DNA of 45,371 bases from Actinomadura sp. KC216 (GCF_004348535.1 NZ_SMJX01000029.1:1-45371), one strand, 5' to 3'; positions 1-14,218 are shown, counted from the first letter of the stretch. The notes: generated from the letters alone by a model not told the origin. Program-made: numbers and translations.

Positions 1-46
1 GTCCCTCGGCGCCGGTCGAACACGTCGCGCCGGACCCGTGGACGGG

Positions 47-508
47 TCAGCGCGGCCTGTCGGCGGACTCGACCGACCGCCACAGCGTCTCGTACCAGGG
101 CGGCCTGGTCGTCGGTCCGCCCTTGCGGGCCTGCCGTCCGTCCCCTCCGCTGCCGTCCAGGACGATGTAGCACTTCACGTCAGGGCGGCAGTAATGGAGC
201 CTTCGCGTCGCCTCACGCTCAATGTACGACTTCTCGCCCAGTTGTTGCTTGCGTTGGGCAAGGATCTCCACTTGCCGCCGGGCCACGGCCTCCTTGCGCT
301 GGAGTTCCGCGATCTCCTTGCGCTGCGCGATGTACTCGCGGACGGGGTAGGCCAGGCTCAGCGCGATGGCGCACACCACCACCGCCAGGATGGCGGCTCG
401 GCTGGTCAGGGCTGGGTTGCCGCGGCGCGCGTCGCCGCCGTGCGCGGCCTCGCGGCCGGTGTCGTCGCCGTCGTGCCCGCCTTTGGGGGCGGCTTTGCCG
501 TCAGCCAT
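47..508 (-). CDS. FtsB/DivIC-family septum formation initiator
   Basis: This 153-residue protein has the layout of the FtsB/DivIC divisome family: a polar N-terminus (about 1-35), one hydrophobic membrane segment (about 38-55), then a charged coiled coil rich in K, E, Q and R (about 56-95). The coiled coil ends in the family-like stretch SYIEREATRRLHYCRPD. Such proteins bridge cytoplasmic and outer divisome parts at the septum. The ATG is preceded by an AGGGGAC ribosome site. It lies 160 bp downstream of enolase on the same strand, the neighbourhood usual for this gene in actinobacteria. The N-terminal 30 residues are rich in G, D and H and probably disordered. A strong hairpin between eno and this gene suggests it also has its own promoter. 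Family assignment is firm; the exact role is inferred. Confidence 0.88.
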   Translation of the reverse strand: MADGKAAPKGGHDGDDTGREAAHGGDARRGNPALTSRAAILAVVVCAIALSLAYPVREYIAQRKEIAELQRKEAVARRQVEILAQRKQQLGEKSYIEREATRRLHYCRPDVKCYIVLDGSGGDGRQARKGGPTTRPPWYETLWRSVESADRPR

Positions 509-587
509 CGTGTCCCCTGCGTGGTCGTCCTGGACTCGCGTGTCTCCGGTGTGCGGCCGGGGCCATCTGTCCGAAAACCGGCCGTGG

Positions 588-616
588 CGGGGACCGGAAC
601 GACGTTCCGGTCCCCG
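588..616 (-). terminator. Strong hairpin after eno
   Basis: Bases 588-600 and 604-616 form a perfect 13-bp GC-rich stem with a three-base GAC loop, 52 bases past the enolase stop codon. There is no clear T-run, as is common in actinomycete terminators. It would end or attenuate eno transcription before the ftsB-like gene. Confidence 0.65.
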
Positions 617-668
617 GCGTCGCCGGTCTCGGACCGGGCTCCCCGGGCTCGGTCAGGGGCGCGTCATG

Positions 669-2403
<1,735 letters not shown>

Positions 2404-3747
2404 ATGCTGCACCCGCCCAAGATCCGGCTCCGGGTGACGCTCACCTCGACGCTGGTCGCCTTCGGCCTGACCACGGCGATGGCGGGGCTGGTGCTGTCGG
2501 GCGCCCGGAAGCAGACGCTGGACGACTCCATACAGGAGATATCGCAGGACGGCCGCCGCGTGTCGGTCGCGGTCAACGCCGGGATCGCGGGTCGCGAGCT
2601 CGGCGCCACCGGCCGCGAGCTGCTCATGGTCGTGGACGCGCGGGGCAGGGTGCTCGCGGCGTCCCCGCGGATGCGCGGCCGGCAGCCGCCGCGGTTCCCC
2701 CCGCCGCCGCCGGGGGACGACCGCCGGGAGGGCCGCGTCTGCAGCCGCCACCTGCCCGGCGGGCCCTGCTTCCTCATCGTCGAGTTCCGCGTGGGGACGG
2801 GGGCGAACGCCAAGTACGTCTACTCGCTGGCGCCCGAGCCGGGGCTGCTGCCGCAGCCGAAGCTCGCCCTGCTGCTGCTGATCGGCGTCCTCGTCGGCAC
2901 CGGCATCGTCTGCTACGGGACGTGGCGGTCGGTGGGCGGCACCCTGCGCCCGGTGAATGACATCCGCCAGGAGCTCGACGAGATCACCGCGACGGACCTG
3001 GAGCGCCGCGTGCCGGTGCCGGCCCGCCGCGACGAGGTCGGGATGCTCGCGATGAGCATCAACGCGACGCTCGACCGGCTGGAGCGGGCGGTGGCGCGGC
3101 AGCGCGCGTTCGTCATCGACGTGTCCCACGAGCTGCGCAGCCCGCTCGCCGCGCTGCGGATGGAGCTGGAACTGGCCCTGTCGGCCCCGGACGACTCCGA
3201 CGTCCGCGACACGCTCCAGGCCATCCTGATCAACACCGACCGGGTGGGAGCGGTGGTGGACGACCTGCTGGCGCTGTCGCGCCTGGAGGCCGACCGGAAC
3301 TTCCCGCGCGAGCCGGTGGACCTGACCGAGCTGGCGGACCAGGAGGTGCTGCGCCGCCCGTTCCGCACCCAGGTGACCGTCCTCGCGGAGGGGGCGGTGA
3401 CGGTGAACGGCGGCCGCAGCGAGCTGTCCCGGGTGCTGACGAACCTCATCGACAACGCCGACCGGCACGCGACGTCCGAGGTGACGGTCATCATCAGCGT
3501 GGAGGAGCCGTCCACCGCCGTGGTCGAGGTGATCGACGACGGCACCGGCGTCGCGGAGACGGACCGCGAGCGGGTGTTCGAGCGCTTCGCGCGGCTGGCG
3601 GAGGGCCGGCACCGCGACGCCGGCGGAACCGGCATCGGCCTCGCGATCTCCCGCGACATCGCCGAGGCGCACAACGGCTCGCTGGTCCTCACCGACCGCC
3701 TGGACGGCGTCCCTGGCGCCCGGTTCGTTCTCCGTCTCCCCCGCTGA
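2404..3747 (+). CDS. Membrane sensor histidine kinase (HAMP, HisKA, HATPase)
   Basis: The product (447 residues from ATG 2404) is a classic two-component sensor. It has an N-terminal membrane segment (about 10-32), an extracytoplasmic region of about 125 residues with a proline run and two cysteines, and a second membrane segment (about 160-180). A HAMP linker, the dimerisation motif DVSHELRSPLAALR with phospho-acceptor His242, N-box LTNLIDNADRH, G1 box VIDDGTGV and G2 box GGTGIGLAIS follow. The frame stays open upstream to 1987, but that part is Arg/Pro low complexity without GTG or ATG starts near the membrane segment, so ATG 2404 is preferred despite a weak GGCGGA site. No response regulator is adjacent, so its partner is encoded elsewhere. 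The signal sensed is unknown. Confidence 0.92.
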   Translation: MLHPPKIRLRVTLTSTLVAFGLTTAMAGLVLSGARKQTLDDSIQEISQDGRRVSVAVNAGIAGRELGATGRELLMVVDARGRVLAASPRMRGRQPPRFPPPPPGDDRREGRVCSRHLPGGPCFLIVEFRVGTGANAKYVYSLAPEPGLLPQPKLALLLLIGVLVGTGIVCYGTWRSVGGTLRPVNDIRQELDEITATDLERRVPVPARRDEVGMLAMSINATLDRLERAVARQRAFVIDVSHELRSPLAALRMELELALSAPDDSDVRDTLQAILINTDRVGAVVDDLLALSRLEADRNFPREPVDLTELADQEVLRRPFRTQVTVLAEGAVTVNGGRSELSRVLTNLIDNADRHATSEVTVIISVEEPSTAVVEVIDDGTGVAETDRERVFERFARLAEGRHRDAGGTGIGLAISRDIAEAHNGSLVLTDRLDGVPGARFVLRLPR

Positions 3748-3769
3748 AGCCCTGGTTCAAAGAAGGGCG

Positions 3770-4024
3770 TCAGGAGAGTCCGAGTTCGCCGCGGAGGCGT
3801 TCGCGCTCGTACTCCAGCAGCTCGATCTGCCCCTCCAGCTCCTGCCGGGCGGCGAGGTACTGCCCTGAGTCGATGTTGTCGCCGGCGTCGGCGGGCGGCG
3901 GGGTGATGTCGGCGCGGAGGCGGTCGAGGGACGCGTCGATGTCGCGGAGCCGGGCGAGCCGGTCGTCGTCGGCGGACCGGTCGTCCCCGGCGGGGCGGTC
4001 GTCGTCCGGGCTGCTCTGGTTCAT
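3770..4024 (-). CDS. Small acidic coiled-coil protein, unknown function
   Basis: This 84-residue protein starts at ATG 4022-4024 behind a good GGAGGAA site; an upstream in-frame extension to 4084 lacks such a site. The first 22 residues are almost all D, R, P, S and A (PDDDRPAGDDRSADDDR). The rest is helical and charged, ending in a leucine/glutamate/arginine coiled coil (QLEEL-type, about 50-84). There is no signal peptide, membrane segment or recognised domain. It lies 96 bp downstream of the oxidoreductase gene on the same strand and tail-to-tail with the sensor kinase gene. I do not recognise the family. The clean ribosome site and codon bias support a real gene. Confidence 0.7.
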   Translation of the reverse strand: MNQSSPDDDRPAGDDRSADDDRLARLRDIDASLDRLRADITPPPADAGDNIDSGQYLAARQELEGQIELLEYERERLRGELGLS

Positions 4025-4120
4025 GTGTTCCTCCCGTGGGTCTGCATGCCCGTGGCGGGACGGTTCACCCGTGCTTCGGATCACACGTGCCGCGGCGACC
4101 CGCGCCTCGCCGGCGGCGGA

Positions 4121-5077
4121 TCAGATGCGGATCACGGTCTTGCCGCGCGCGCCGCCCGCCCGGTTGGCGGCCAGCGCGTCCGGCGCGTCCTCCAGGGGGA
4201 CCTCGCGCTCGACCTGGACGCGGAACTGGCTCGCGTCGATGAGGTCGGAGAGCCGGTCGAGGGTGCCGGAGCTGAGCCCGCCCTCCAGGTTGACGCCGCG
4301 CAGGCCCTTGGCCTCCATGGCGTCGGGGTTCACCGCCCAGATGGAGCTGACGTAGGTCCCGCCGGGGCGGAGCAGCTGCGCGATGTCCTCGGTGGTGGGG
4401 GTGTCGCTGACCATGTCGAGGACGGCGTCGATGCCGTCGTTGTGGACGGCCAGCACCTGGGCGTTGAGGCCGTCGGCCCCGTCGCCACGGGTGTGGTCGA
4501 CGGTCTCGTCCGCGCCGAGGCGGCGCATCGTCCCGGCCATGTCGTCGCGGGCCGTGGCGATCACCTTGGCGCCGGCGAGGGACGCGAGCTGCACCACGCC
4601 CTGCCCGACGCCGCCGGTCGCCCCGACGACGAGGACGGTCTGCCCTTCGTCGACCCGCGCCTGGTCCACCATCCCGAGCGCGGCGCCGCTCGCGGTCGGC
4701 ACGGCCGCGGCCTGCGTGTAGATCATCCCTTCGGGCATGGCGGCGACCGGCCCGTCCTCCCGGGCGAGGGCGTACTCGGCGTACGAGCCGAGGCCCCGGC
4801 CGATCGCGGCGAACGTCCCGTAGACCGGCTCGCCCTCCCGCAGCCGGGTCACGCCCTCGCCGGCCTCCTCCACGACGCCCGCGCCGTCCACGCCCAGGAT
4901 CAGCGGGAACGTGGTGTCGACGGAGTCCTTCACCATGCCGTCGGCGAGCTTCCAGTCGAACGGGTTCAGCCCGGCCGCGATCATCTTCACCAGGATCTCC
5001 CCGGGACCCGGCTCCGGGCGCGGCAGGTTCATCAGCGCCGGTGTGGCGCCGTACTCGGACACGGCGATGGCTCGCAT
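4121..5077 (-). CDS. NADP-dependent MDR oxidoreductase (quinone reductase-like)
   Basis: The 318-residue product belongs to the medium-chain dehydrogenase/reductase superfamily, quinone-oxidoreductase branch. The N-terminal GroES-like domain (about 1-120) begins MRAIAVSEYG and contains the GLNPFDWKLADG and GVDGAGVVEE segments. The Rossmann domain carries VVGATGGVGQGVVQLA (about 140-155), the NADPH-binding glycine motif. The cysteine ligands of zinc alcohol dehydrogenases are absent, so it is probably a zinc-free reductase of enones or quinones. The start at 5077 is preferred over upstream in-frame codons because it matches the family N-terminus and follows GGGGGGAC. The substrate is unknown. 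Confidence 0.9.
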   Translation of the reverse strand: MRAIAVSEYGATPALMNLPRPEPGPGEILVKMIAAGLNPFDWKLADGMVKDSVDTTFPLILGVDGAGVVEEAGEGVTRLREGEPVYGTFAAIGRGLGSYAEYALAREDGPVAAMPEGMIYTQAAAVPTASGAALGMVDQARVDEGQTVLVVGATGGVGQGVVQLASLAGAKVIATARDDMAGTMRRLGADETVDHTRGDGADGLNAQVLAVHNDGIDAVLDMVSDTPTTEDIAQLLRPGGTYVSSIWAVNPDAMEAKGLRGVNLEGGLSSGTLDRLSDLIDASQFRVQVEREVPLEDAPDALAANRAGGARGKTVIRI

Positions 5078-5232
5078 GACGATCGTCCCCCCGAACGGAT
5101 ACGCACGCATATGTCGCACGCTTGTTTCGCACAGCTTAGGTTTCGCGACGCCCAACGCGGGTGAGCACCCCACCGGTGATCTACCCGTACGCCGGACGAT
5201 CACACAAAACAGCAGGTCAGGCCAGCTCTGGA

Positions 5233-7734
5233 TCAGGGTGGCGCGAGCTGGGAGCGGTCGCCGGGCGCGGCCGGGAAGGGCGGGAAGGTCGGCGGCGGGG
5301 TGATCGGCGGGACCGGCGGGTCGCCGTCGCGAGGCCCGGGGCCCTTGCTGACGCGCAGCTCGATGGTCTCGCCCGGCTCGGCCCTGCCGGGGCCCGGGTC
5401 CATCTCGGCGATGGTGCCCTTCTTGTACTCGCGGGACTCGACGGCGGGCCTCTCGATACGGGGCTCGAACCCGGCCTCGCGGAGCTTCCTGAGGGCCTCG
5501 TCCGGCTTCATGCCGCGGACGTCGGGCAGCTCGACCTTCTCCTCGCCCGTCCCCTTGCTGAAGAAGTGGGACGGCGGCCGGACGAACGAGGTCGGGGACG
5601 TGTCGGCCAGCGCCCCGAGCATGCTCTGCCGCCAGATCGGCGCGGGGATCGTCGCACCGAACACCGAGCCGTAGCAGCGGCCGTCCATGCAGAGGCTTTC
5701 CATCGGGTACTTGTAGCCGCCGCGCGGGTCGCCGACCCAGACGGCGGCGGCGAGGTCGGGCGTGTACCCGGCGAACCAGGCGGCGGAGAAGTTGTCGACC
5801 GTGCCGGTCTTGCCGGCGGCGTCGCGGCCGAGGCCCATGCCACGGGCCGTGCCCTTGGTGAGGACGCCGCTGAGCACGTGGCTGACGGCGTCCGCGACGC
5901 CCTTGTCCATCACCTGGTCGCAGTCGCGCGGCGGCACCTTCAGCCGGCGTCCGGACGCGTCGACGATCGACCTGATCGCGATCGGCTTGCAGTACTCGCC
6001 GCGCGCGCCGAACGCCGCGTAGGCCGCCGCGAGCCGCAGCGGCGAGACGGGGTTGAACCCGAGCGTGAACGACGGGAACTGCTCCAGCGGCTCCCCGCTG
6101 GCCTGCCGCATCCCGAGGCGCTCGGCCATCTTGACCGTGTCGCAGAGGCCGACCTCCTTCTGCAGCGCGAGGAAGAAGGTGTTGACCGAGTGCTGGGTGC
6201 CGGTGACGAGGCTGAACTTCTTGCCGCCCTCCCCGTCGGCGGCGTTGCCGAGCGTCCTGGACGCGTCGCCGACGCGCTGCCCCTTGCAGTTGCGGTAGCC
6301 GACCGGCGTGTACCTGCGGGGCGCCATCAGCCGGGTGCCGAACGGCATGCCCTCGTCCAGCGCGGCGGCCAGCGTGAACGCCTTGAACGTGGACCCGGCC
6401 TGCATCCCGATGCTGGAGCCGTGGCTGGCGTCGGCGGCGAAGTTGATCCAGGTCTTGCCGCGCTCCTTGTCGGGGCCGAGCCGGCGGTCGACGACCATCG
6501 CCTTGATCTCGCCGGTGCCCGGCTCGACCATCGCCTCCGCCGCCGCCTTGCCCGCGGAGTTCTTCTGCGGGACGTGCCGGTCCACCGCGCGCTGCGCGGC
6601 CTTCTGCGCCCGCCGGTCCATCGTGGTGCGGATCGTGAGGCCGCCGCGCTTGAGCAGCTTCTCCCGCGCCTCGGCGGTCTCGCCGAACACCGGGTTGGTG
6701 AGGATCTCCCGCTGGACGTAGTCGCAGAAGAACGGCGCCTTGCTGGTCACGCAGCCGCTCTTGACCTCGTCGACGTCCAGCCTGATCGGGAGCCGCGCGG
6801 TGGCGTCGGCGGTGGCGCGCTCGATCCAGCCGAGTTCGGCCATCCGGTTGAGGACGACGTTGCGCCGCTTGCGGGCCTCTTCGGGATGCTGCGTCGGGTC
6901 GTAGGCGTAGGGGTAGCGGATGACGCCGGCGAGCAGCGCCGCCTCGGCGAGGTTCAGCTCGGACGCGTGCTTGGAGAAGTAGTGCCGCGACGCCGCCTCG
7001 ATGCCGTACGCGCCGTCGCCGTAGTAGGCGATGTTGAGGTAGCGGCGGAGGATCTCGTCCTTGCTGAACCGCTTCTCCAGCGCGACCGCGTACTTGAGCT
7101 CGCGGATCTTGCGCGCCGCGGACACCTCCTGCGCCGCCCTGCGCTCGGCGTCGGAGTCGGCCTGGGTGACCAGCAGGTTCTTGACGTACTGCTGGGTGAT
7201 GCCGGAGCCGCCCTGCGTCACCTGCCCGTGGCCGAGGTTGCTGGCGAGCGCCCGCAGCGTGCCCTGCGCGTCGATGGCGCCGTGGTTATAGAAGCGGCTG
7301 TCCTCGATGGCGAGCACGGCGATCCGGAGCACGGGCGCGATCTTGTCCATGGGGACGTCCACGCGGTTCTGGTAGAAGAACGTGGCGATGGTGCGGCCGC
7401 TAGCGTCGAGGATCGTGGACCGCTGCGGGACGCCGGACGTCGTGAGCCCCTCCGGCTCCCTTAAGAACCAGCTCGCGGCGTCGCGGGCCCCGATCCCGGC
7501 GGCGCAGGTGGTGGGGAGCAGCATCAGCGCGACGAGGCCGCCGGCGAGGCCGCCGAGCGTGAACAGGTTGCGGAGCGCGCGGGCCTTCTGGGCGCGGGTC
7601 GTGGACGCGGTGAACACGCGCCGGGGGCGGCGTGGCGGGGTCAGGACGTCCTGTCTTACGGGCGCGCGCTCGCCCGTGGGGACGCCCTGTAGTACTTCGG
7701 GGTCCCCGGAGTCACCATCAGCCCCAGCCGACAC
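5233..7734 (-). CDS. Bifunctional class A penicillin-binding protein with PASTA domain
   Basis: The 833-residue protein polymerises and cross-links peptidoglycan. After a cytoplasmic tail and one membrane segment (about 57-78) comes a GT51 transglycosylase domain with AIEDSRFYNHG (catalytic Glu near 144) and GGSGITQQYVKNLL. The transpeptidase domain has STFK (Ser448, Lys451), SVN (516-518) and KTGT (642-645). A single C-terminal PASTA repeat starts at VELPDVRG (about 730-795), and a proline-rich tail follows. GTG 7732-7734 is the only plausible start; the reading frame upstream runs into mazG. Leu91 is encoded by the rare codon TTA (7462-7464), which in streptomycetes makes translation depend on the bldA tRNA. 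There is no ribosome site, but a TACTCT -10 box six bases upstream suggests a leaderless mRNA. Confidence 0.95.
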   Translation of the reverse strand: MSAGADGDSGDPEVLQGVPTGERAPVRQDVLTPPRRPRRVFTASTTRAQKARALRNLFTLGGLAGGLVALMLLPTTCAAGIGARDAASWFLREPEGLTTSGVPQRSTILDASGRTIATFFYQNRVDVPMDKIAPVLRIAVLAIEDSRFYNHGAIDAQGTLRALASNLGHGQVTQGGSGITQQYVKNLLVTQADSDAERRAAQEVSAARKIRELKYAVALEKRFSKDEILRRYLNIAYYGDGAYGIEAASRHYFSKHASELNLAEAALLAGVIRYPYAYDPTQHPEEARKRRNVVLNRMAELGWIERATADATARLPIRLDVDEVKSGCVTSKAPFFCDYVQREILTNPVFGETAEAREKLLKRGGLTIRTTMDRRAQKAAQRAVDRHVPQKNSAGKAAAEAMVEPGTGEIKAMVVDRRLGPDKERGKTWINFAADASHGSSIGMQAGSTFKAFTLAAALDEGMPFGTRLMAPRRYTPVGYRNCKGQRVGDASRTLGNAADGEGGKKFSLVTGTQHSVNTFFLALQKEVGLCDTVKMAERLGMRQASGEPLEQFPSFTLGFNPVSPLRLAAAYAAFGARGEYCKPIAIRSIVDASGRRLKVPPRDCDQVMDKGVADAVSHVLSGVLTKGTARGMGLGRDAAGKTGTVDNFSAAWFAGYTPDLAAAVWVGDPRGGYKYPMESLCMDGRCYGSVFGATIPAPIWRQSMLGALADTSPTSFVRPPSHFFSKGTGEEKVELPDVRGMKPDEALRKLREAGFEPRIERPAVESREYKKGTIAEMDPGPGRAEPGETIELRVSKGPGPRDGDPPVPPITPPPTFPPFPAAPGDRSQLAPP

Positions 7735-7740
7735 GCGCTC

Positions 7741-7746
7741 AGAGTA
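7741..7746 (-). promoter_or_regulatory. Likely -10 box for leaderless PBP mRNA
   Basis: The minus strand reads TACTCT, matching the actinobacterial TANNNT -10 element, exactly six bases before the GTG start of the PBP gene. Transcription would begin at or next to the start codon. No convincing -35 hexamer is visible, and no Shine-Dalgarno sequence precedes the GTG. Confidence 0.45.
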
Positions 7747-7804
7747 GACGCGCCGACCCCACCGGACTACCCCATCCGCGATATTCGGGTAGATACCTCG
7801 CGAA

Positions 7805-8779
7805 TCAGTCGGACCGGTTCCCTCGCTCCCAGGCTCGGACACGATCGCGGAATACCCGCGAAACCGCCCGCAACTCCGACTCGGCGTCCAGCCCCCGCTC
7901 CGCCGCCTCCCGGACCAGCGCGAAAAGCCGTTCGCCCAGGTCATCGCCCGTGTCAGCGAGATCGTCGGCGAGGCTCGGCGGGGCGTCCATGCGGGCGGCG
8001 CGGCGCTGGAGCTGCGCGGCGAGCGACAGCGCGGGCTGCCCCATCGGCACGCCGTCGAGCGCCGAGGCCTCCTCGCCGCTCTTCTCCGCCCGCTCCGCCG
8101 CCTTGATCTGCTCCCAGTTGGCGTTGACCTCGTCGGCGCCGGAGACGGTCACGTCCGCGAACACGTGCGGGTGCCGCCGGACGAGCTTGTCGACGATCGC
8201 GCCCGCCACGTCGTCGATGGTGAACGCGGTCTCGTCGTCCCGTTCGGCGGCGACCACCGAGTGGAACGCCACCTGCATCAGCACGTCGCCGAGCTCCTCG
8301 CGCAGCGCGCCGTAGTCGCCCGACTCGATGGTGTCGATGACCTCGTACGCCTCCTCCAGCAGGTACGGGACGAGGGTCGCGTGGGTCTGCTTGCGGTCCC
8401 ACGGGCAGTCGCGGCGCAGCGTGTCCATCACCGAGACGAGGTCGAGGAGCCGCGCGCCGGGCAGGTCGTACGACCCGTGCAGCACCTCCACGTCCAGCGG
8501 GTCGTCGACCACGAGGTGCCCGATCCCGCGCATCAGGGCCTCGTCGCCCTCGGGCGCGGCGATCCACAGGACGTCGGCGCGGCGGGCGTCCGCGACCAGC
8601 AGGGCCGCGTCGGGCTCGTCCACCAGCTCCGGGACGATCCCGGCGTCGGCGAGGGAGGGCAGCAGCGGATGCCCCGCCCGGACCCGGACGGCGGACGCCG
8701 ACCGGAGCGCGTCCCACGCGCGCCAGGTCAGCAGGCCCGGCGCCACGCGGTGCGTGGTCGCGAGCAGCGTCAGGCTCAT
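7805..8779 (-). CDS. mazG: MazG nucleoside triphosphate pyrophosphohydrolase
   Basis: The protein (324 residues) hydrolyses nucleoside triphosphates to monophosphates and pyrophosphate and is thought to clean the nucleotide pool. The C-terminal MazG domain begins near residue 115 at LVSVMDTLRRDCPWDRKQTH, with the metal-binding pattern LLEEAYEVID followed by REELGDVLMQ. It ends in NWEQIKAAER and a C-terminal helical domain. The N-terminal 100 residues resemble the reduced tetrapyrrole-methylase-like domain of actinobacterial MazG. The start at ATG 8777-8779 forms an ATGA overlap with the upstream lipoprotein gene, so translation is probably coupled. An in-frame extension to 8920 lies inside that gene and is rejected. 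Confidence 0.95.
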   Translation of the reverse strand: MSLTLLATTHRVAPGLLTWRAWDALRSASAVRVRAGHPLLPSLADAGIVPELVDEPDAALLVADARRADVLWIAAPEGDEALMRGIGHLVVDDPLDVEVLHGSYDLPGARLLDLVSVMDTLRRDCPWDRKQTHATLVPYLLEEAYEVIDTIESGDYGALREELGDVLMQVAFHSVVAAERDDETAFTIDDVAGAIVDKLVRRHPHVFADVTVSGADEVNANWEQIKAAERAEKSGEEASALDGVPMGQPALSLAAQLQRRAARMDAPPSLADDLADTGDDLGERLFALVREAAERGLDAESELRAVSRVFRDRVRAWERGNRSD

Positions 8780-9450
8780 GCGCCCCGCGTACCCGAATCG
8801 GGGCTGGACAGCCGGAACCTGACCGGCCCGACCTCGAACTGGCCCGGGTCGTAGCTGCCGTAGCGCGGGTTGACCTCGATGTCCATGCCGTCCGCGGTGC
8901 TGCGGAACAGCTCGTTCCACTTCTGCCCGGCCTGCTGCGTCGCCGGGCTCAGCTCGCTTCTCAGGTCGGCGCCGAACCGCTGCATCACCGCGCGCTGCGT
9001 GGCCACCAGCCGGGCGAGGTCGCGGACGTGCGCGCGGGGCAGCCCGCTGGCCAGGGTGATCGACGCGGCCCCGCCCTGCCGGTTCAGCGAGTCGACGGCG
9101 CCGTCCACCTCCGCCCCGGTGACCGTCACGCCCGCCTTCTCCGCCACCTCGTCCGCGACCCGGAAGTTGATCATCAGGGTCAGCGCGCCGCGCAGATCGG
9201 ACTCGGACTCCCCGCCGAGCTGCTGCCCCGGGCTGCCCGGGTTGGCGCGCAGCTCGTTGGCGCGCGGGTCGGTCCGGAACTGCTCGCGCCAGTCGCGGAC
9301 GGTCTGGCTGAGCGTGGTGACGGTGATGCGGTCGTCGCCGACGAGCGCGGCGGTGCCGACCTTCGGCGAAGCGCCGCAGCCGGTCAGCGCGCCGGCCGCG
9401 ATCACGGCGGCGCCGGCCGCCGCCGCGACCTTCACGGACTTACCAGCCAC
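8776..9450 (-). CDS. SurA N-domain-like secreted lipoprotein
   Basis: The 224-residue product starts at GTG 9448-9450. It has a lipoprotein signal peptide with lipobox LTGC, so Cys25 would be lipidated and the protein anchored outside the membrane. The mature part resembles the SurA N-terminal chaperone region: VGTAALVGDDRITVTTLSQTV, then a helical stretch with LTLMINFRVADEVAEKAGVTVTG. No parvulin isomerase domain follows, so it may act as a chaperone rather than an isomerase. The gene lies between mfd and mazG, as similar lipoprotein genes do in other actinobacteria (LpqU in mycobacteria holds that place but is a different family). It overlaps mazG by four bases. Confidence 0.8.
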   Translation of the reverse strand: MAGKSVKVAAAAGAAVIAAGALTGCGASPKVGTAALVGDDRITVTTLSQTVRDWREQFRTDPRANELRANPGSPGQQLGGESESDLRGALTLMINFRVADEVAEKAGVTVTGAEVDGAVDSLNRQGGAASITLASGLPRAHVRDLARLVATQRAVMQRFGADLRSELSPATQQAGQKWNELFRSTADGMDIEVNPRYGSYDPGQFEVGPVRFRLSSPDSGTRGA

Positions 9451-9510
9451 GGAAACCTCGTCTCGTCGTCGTCACCCGTCGGGGTTGTAGATCAGCTGGG
9501 TCGCGCCAGA

Positions 9511-13113
<3,603 letters not shown>

Positions 13114-13375
13114 CTTCGCCGTTTCCGTGAGCAGGCCGTTTCGTCAGCGGGGCCGTTCGTCAGCGGGAGCAGGGCAGCCCGAAAACCCGGAATCCCACGC
13201 GGATCCCGGTACCGGATTCCAGGGTACGCGCCGCCGCACCCGCTCGTTCAGGCGATGCCGCAGCTCATGGACAGGACGGCCGAGGGACGAGCATGGCAAC
13301 GCAGCGCGACACGGCCATTACCAAGAATAGGCAAATAGCGGACGGAACGCAGTCGAGCGATTACGCTGCGATACT

Positions 13376-14083
13376 GTGACCGATCTGCGTACGCCGCCGG
13401 TCAGCGACGGCGATCTCTTCTCGCAACGCGCTCGCCAGTACGCCCAAGAGAAGCCCCTGCAGCGGATCCACATCCTGGAAGCGGGCTGCGGCTGGGGGAC
13501 GGGCTTGGACCTCGGCGACCGCGAGCACCACGTCACGGGCGTCGACATCGACTCGCCCGACCTGCGCGCCCACACCGCCGCGCGGCCCGACCTGGACGCC
13601 TGGCATCTCGGCGACCTGCGGACCGTGCCGCTGCCGCCGCGCGCCTTCGACATCGTCCACGCCTCGTTCCTGATCGAGCGCGTCCCGCACGCCGAGCTGG
13701 TCCTGGACCGGTTCGTCGCCGCGCTGAAGCCCGGCGGGCTGCTGCTGGTCCGGCTCCGCGACCGCAACACCGCGTTCGGCTTCCTCGACCGCACGGTCCC
13801 GAACTGGATGCACGTCGGCGGCCGGACGGGCCTGCCCCCGGCGATCTACGACCGGGTCGCGTCGCGGTCGGGGATGCAGTGGTACTGCGTCATGCGCGGG
13901 CTGGTGATCGCCGAGGAGTACACGTCCCGGCAGGCGATCAAGGCCCTCGGGGCCGGAACCGGCCTCGCCGAGCTGCTGTGCCGGCTGGTCTCGATGATCG
14001 GCCGGGGCCGCCTTCCGGCGGACCACAGCGAGGTCACGCTCGTGATCCGCAAGCCAGAGAACCGTTTCGCCAGGGTCATCTGA
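13376..14083 (+). CDS. Class I SAM-dependent methyltransferase
   Basis: The 235-residue protein has a Rossmann-type methyltransferase core. Motif I is ILEAGCGWGTGLDL (about 33-46), the acidic end of strand 2 is GVDIDSPDL, motif III is FDIVHASFLIERV, and the post-motif segment is LKPGGLLLVRLRD. The C-terminal half (YDRVASRSGMQWYCVMRGLVIAEEYTSR) may bind the acceptor. The substrate is unknown. It starts at GTG 13376 without a visible ribosome site; TACGCT eight bases upstream could be the -10 box of a leaderless message. It is divergent from mfd across a 262-bp gap that contains an imperfect direct repeat (CCGTT(T)CGTCAGCGGG near 13136-13170). It precedes the sulfate activation gene and could modify the glycan, but this is only positional. 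Confidence 0.85.
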   Translation: MTDLRTPPVSDGDLFSQRARQYAQEKPLQRIHILEAGCGWGTGLDLGDREHHVTGVDIDSPDLRAHTAARPDLDAWHLGDLRTVPLPPRAFDIVHASFLIERVPHAELVLDRFVAALKPGGLLLVRLRDRNTAFGFLDRTVPNWMHVGGRTGLPPAIYDRVASRSGMQWYCVMRGLVIAEEYTSRQAIKALGAGTGLAELLCRLVSMIGRGRLPADHSEVTLVIRKPENRFARVI

Positions 14084-14218
14084 CTCCCCCGCACAGGCGG
14101 GGCGGTGGTGCGTGCGCCCGGCGCGGCGCAGTATTTTTCCTGCGGAAACTCCATTCATTCTGTTCAGTCCGGCCGCCGCGCTCCGCCCGGCGGCGCTGAC
14201 GCGAGATCGGAGATCGCG

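Noticed and set aside
1..46. Start of the next minus-strand gene (a DUF501-type gene often follows ftsB)
   Set aside because: Only 46 bases are present; no ribosome site or recognisable start could be supported.
5161..7464. A 767-codon plus-strand frame over the PBP gene
   Set aside because: Shadow of the PBP; no family signature and biased composition.
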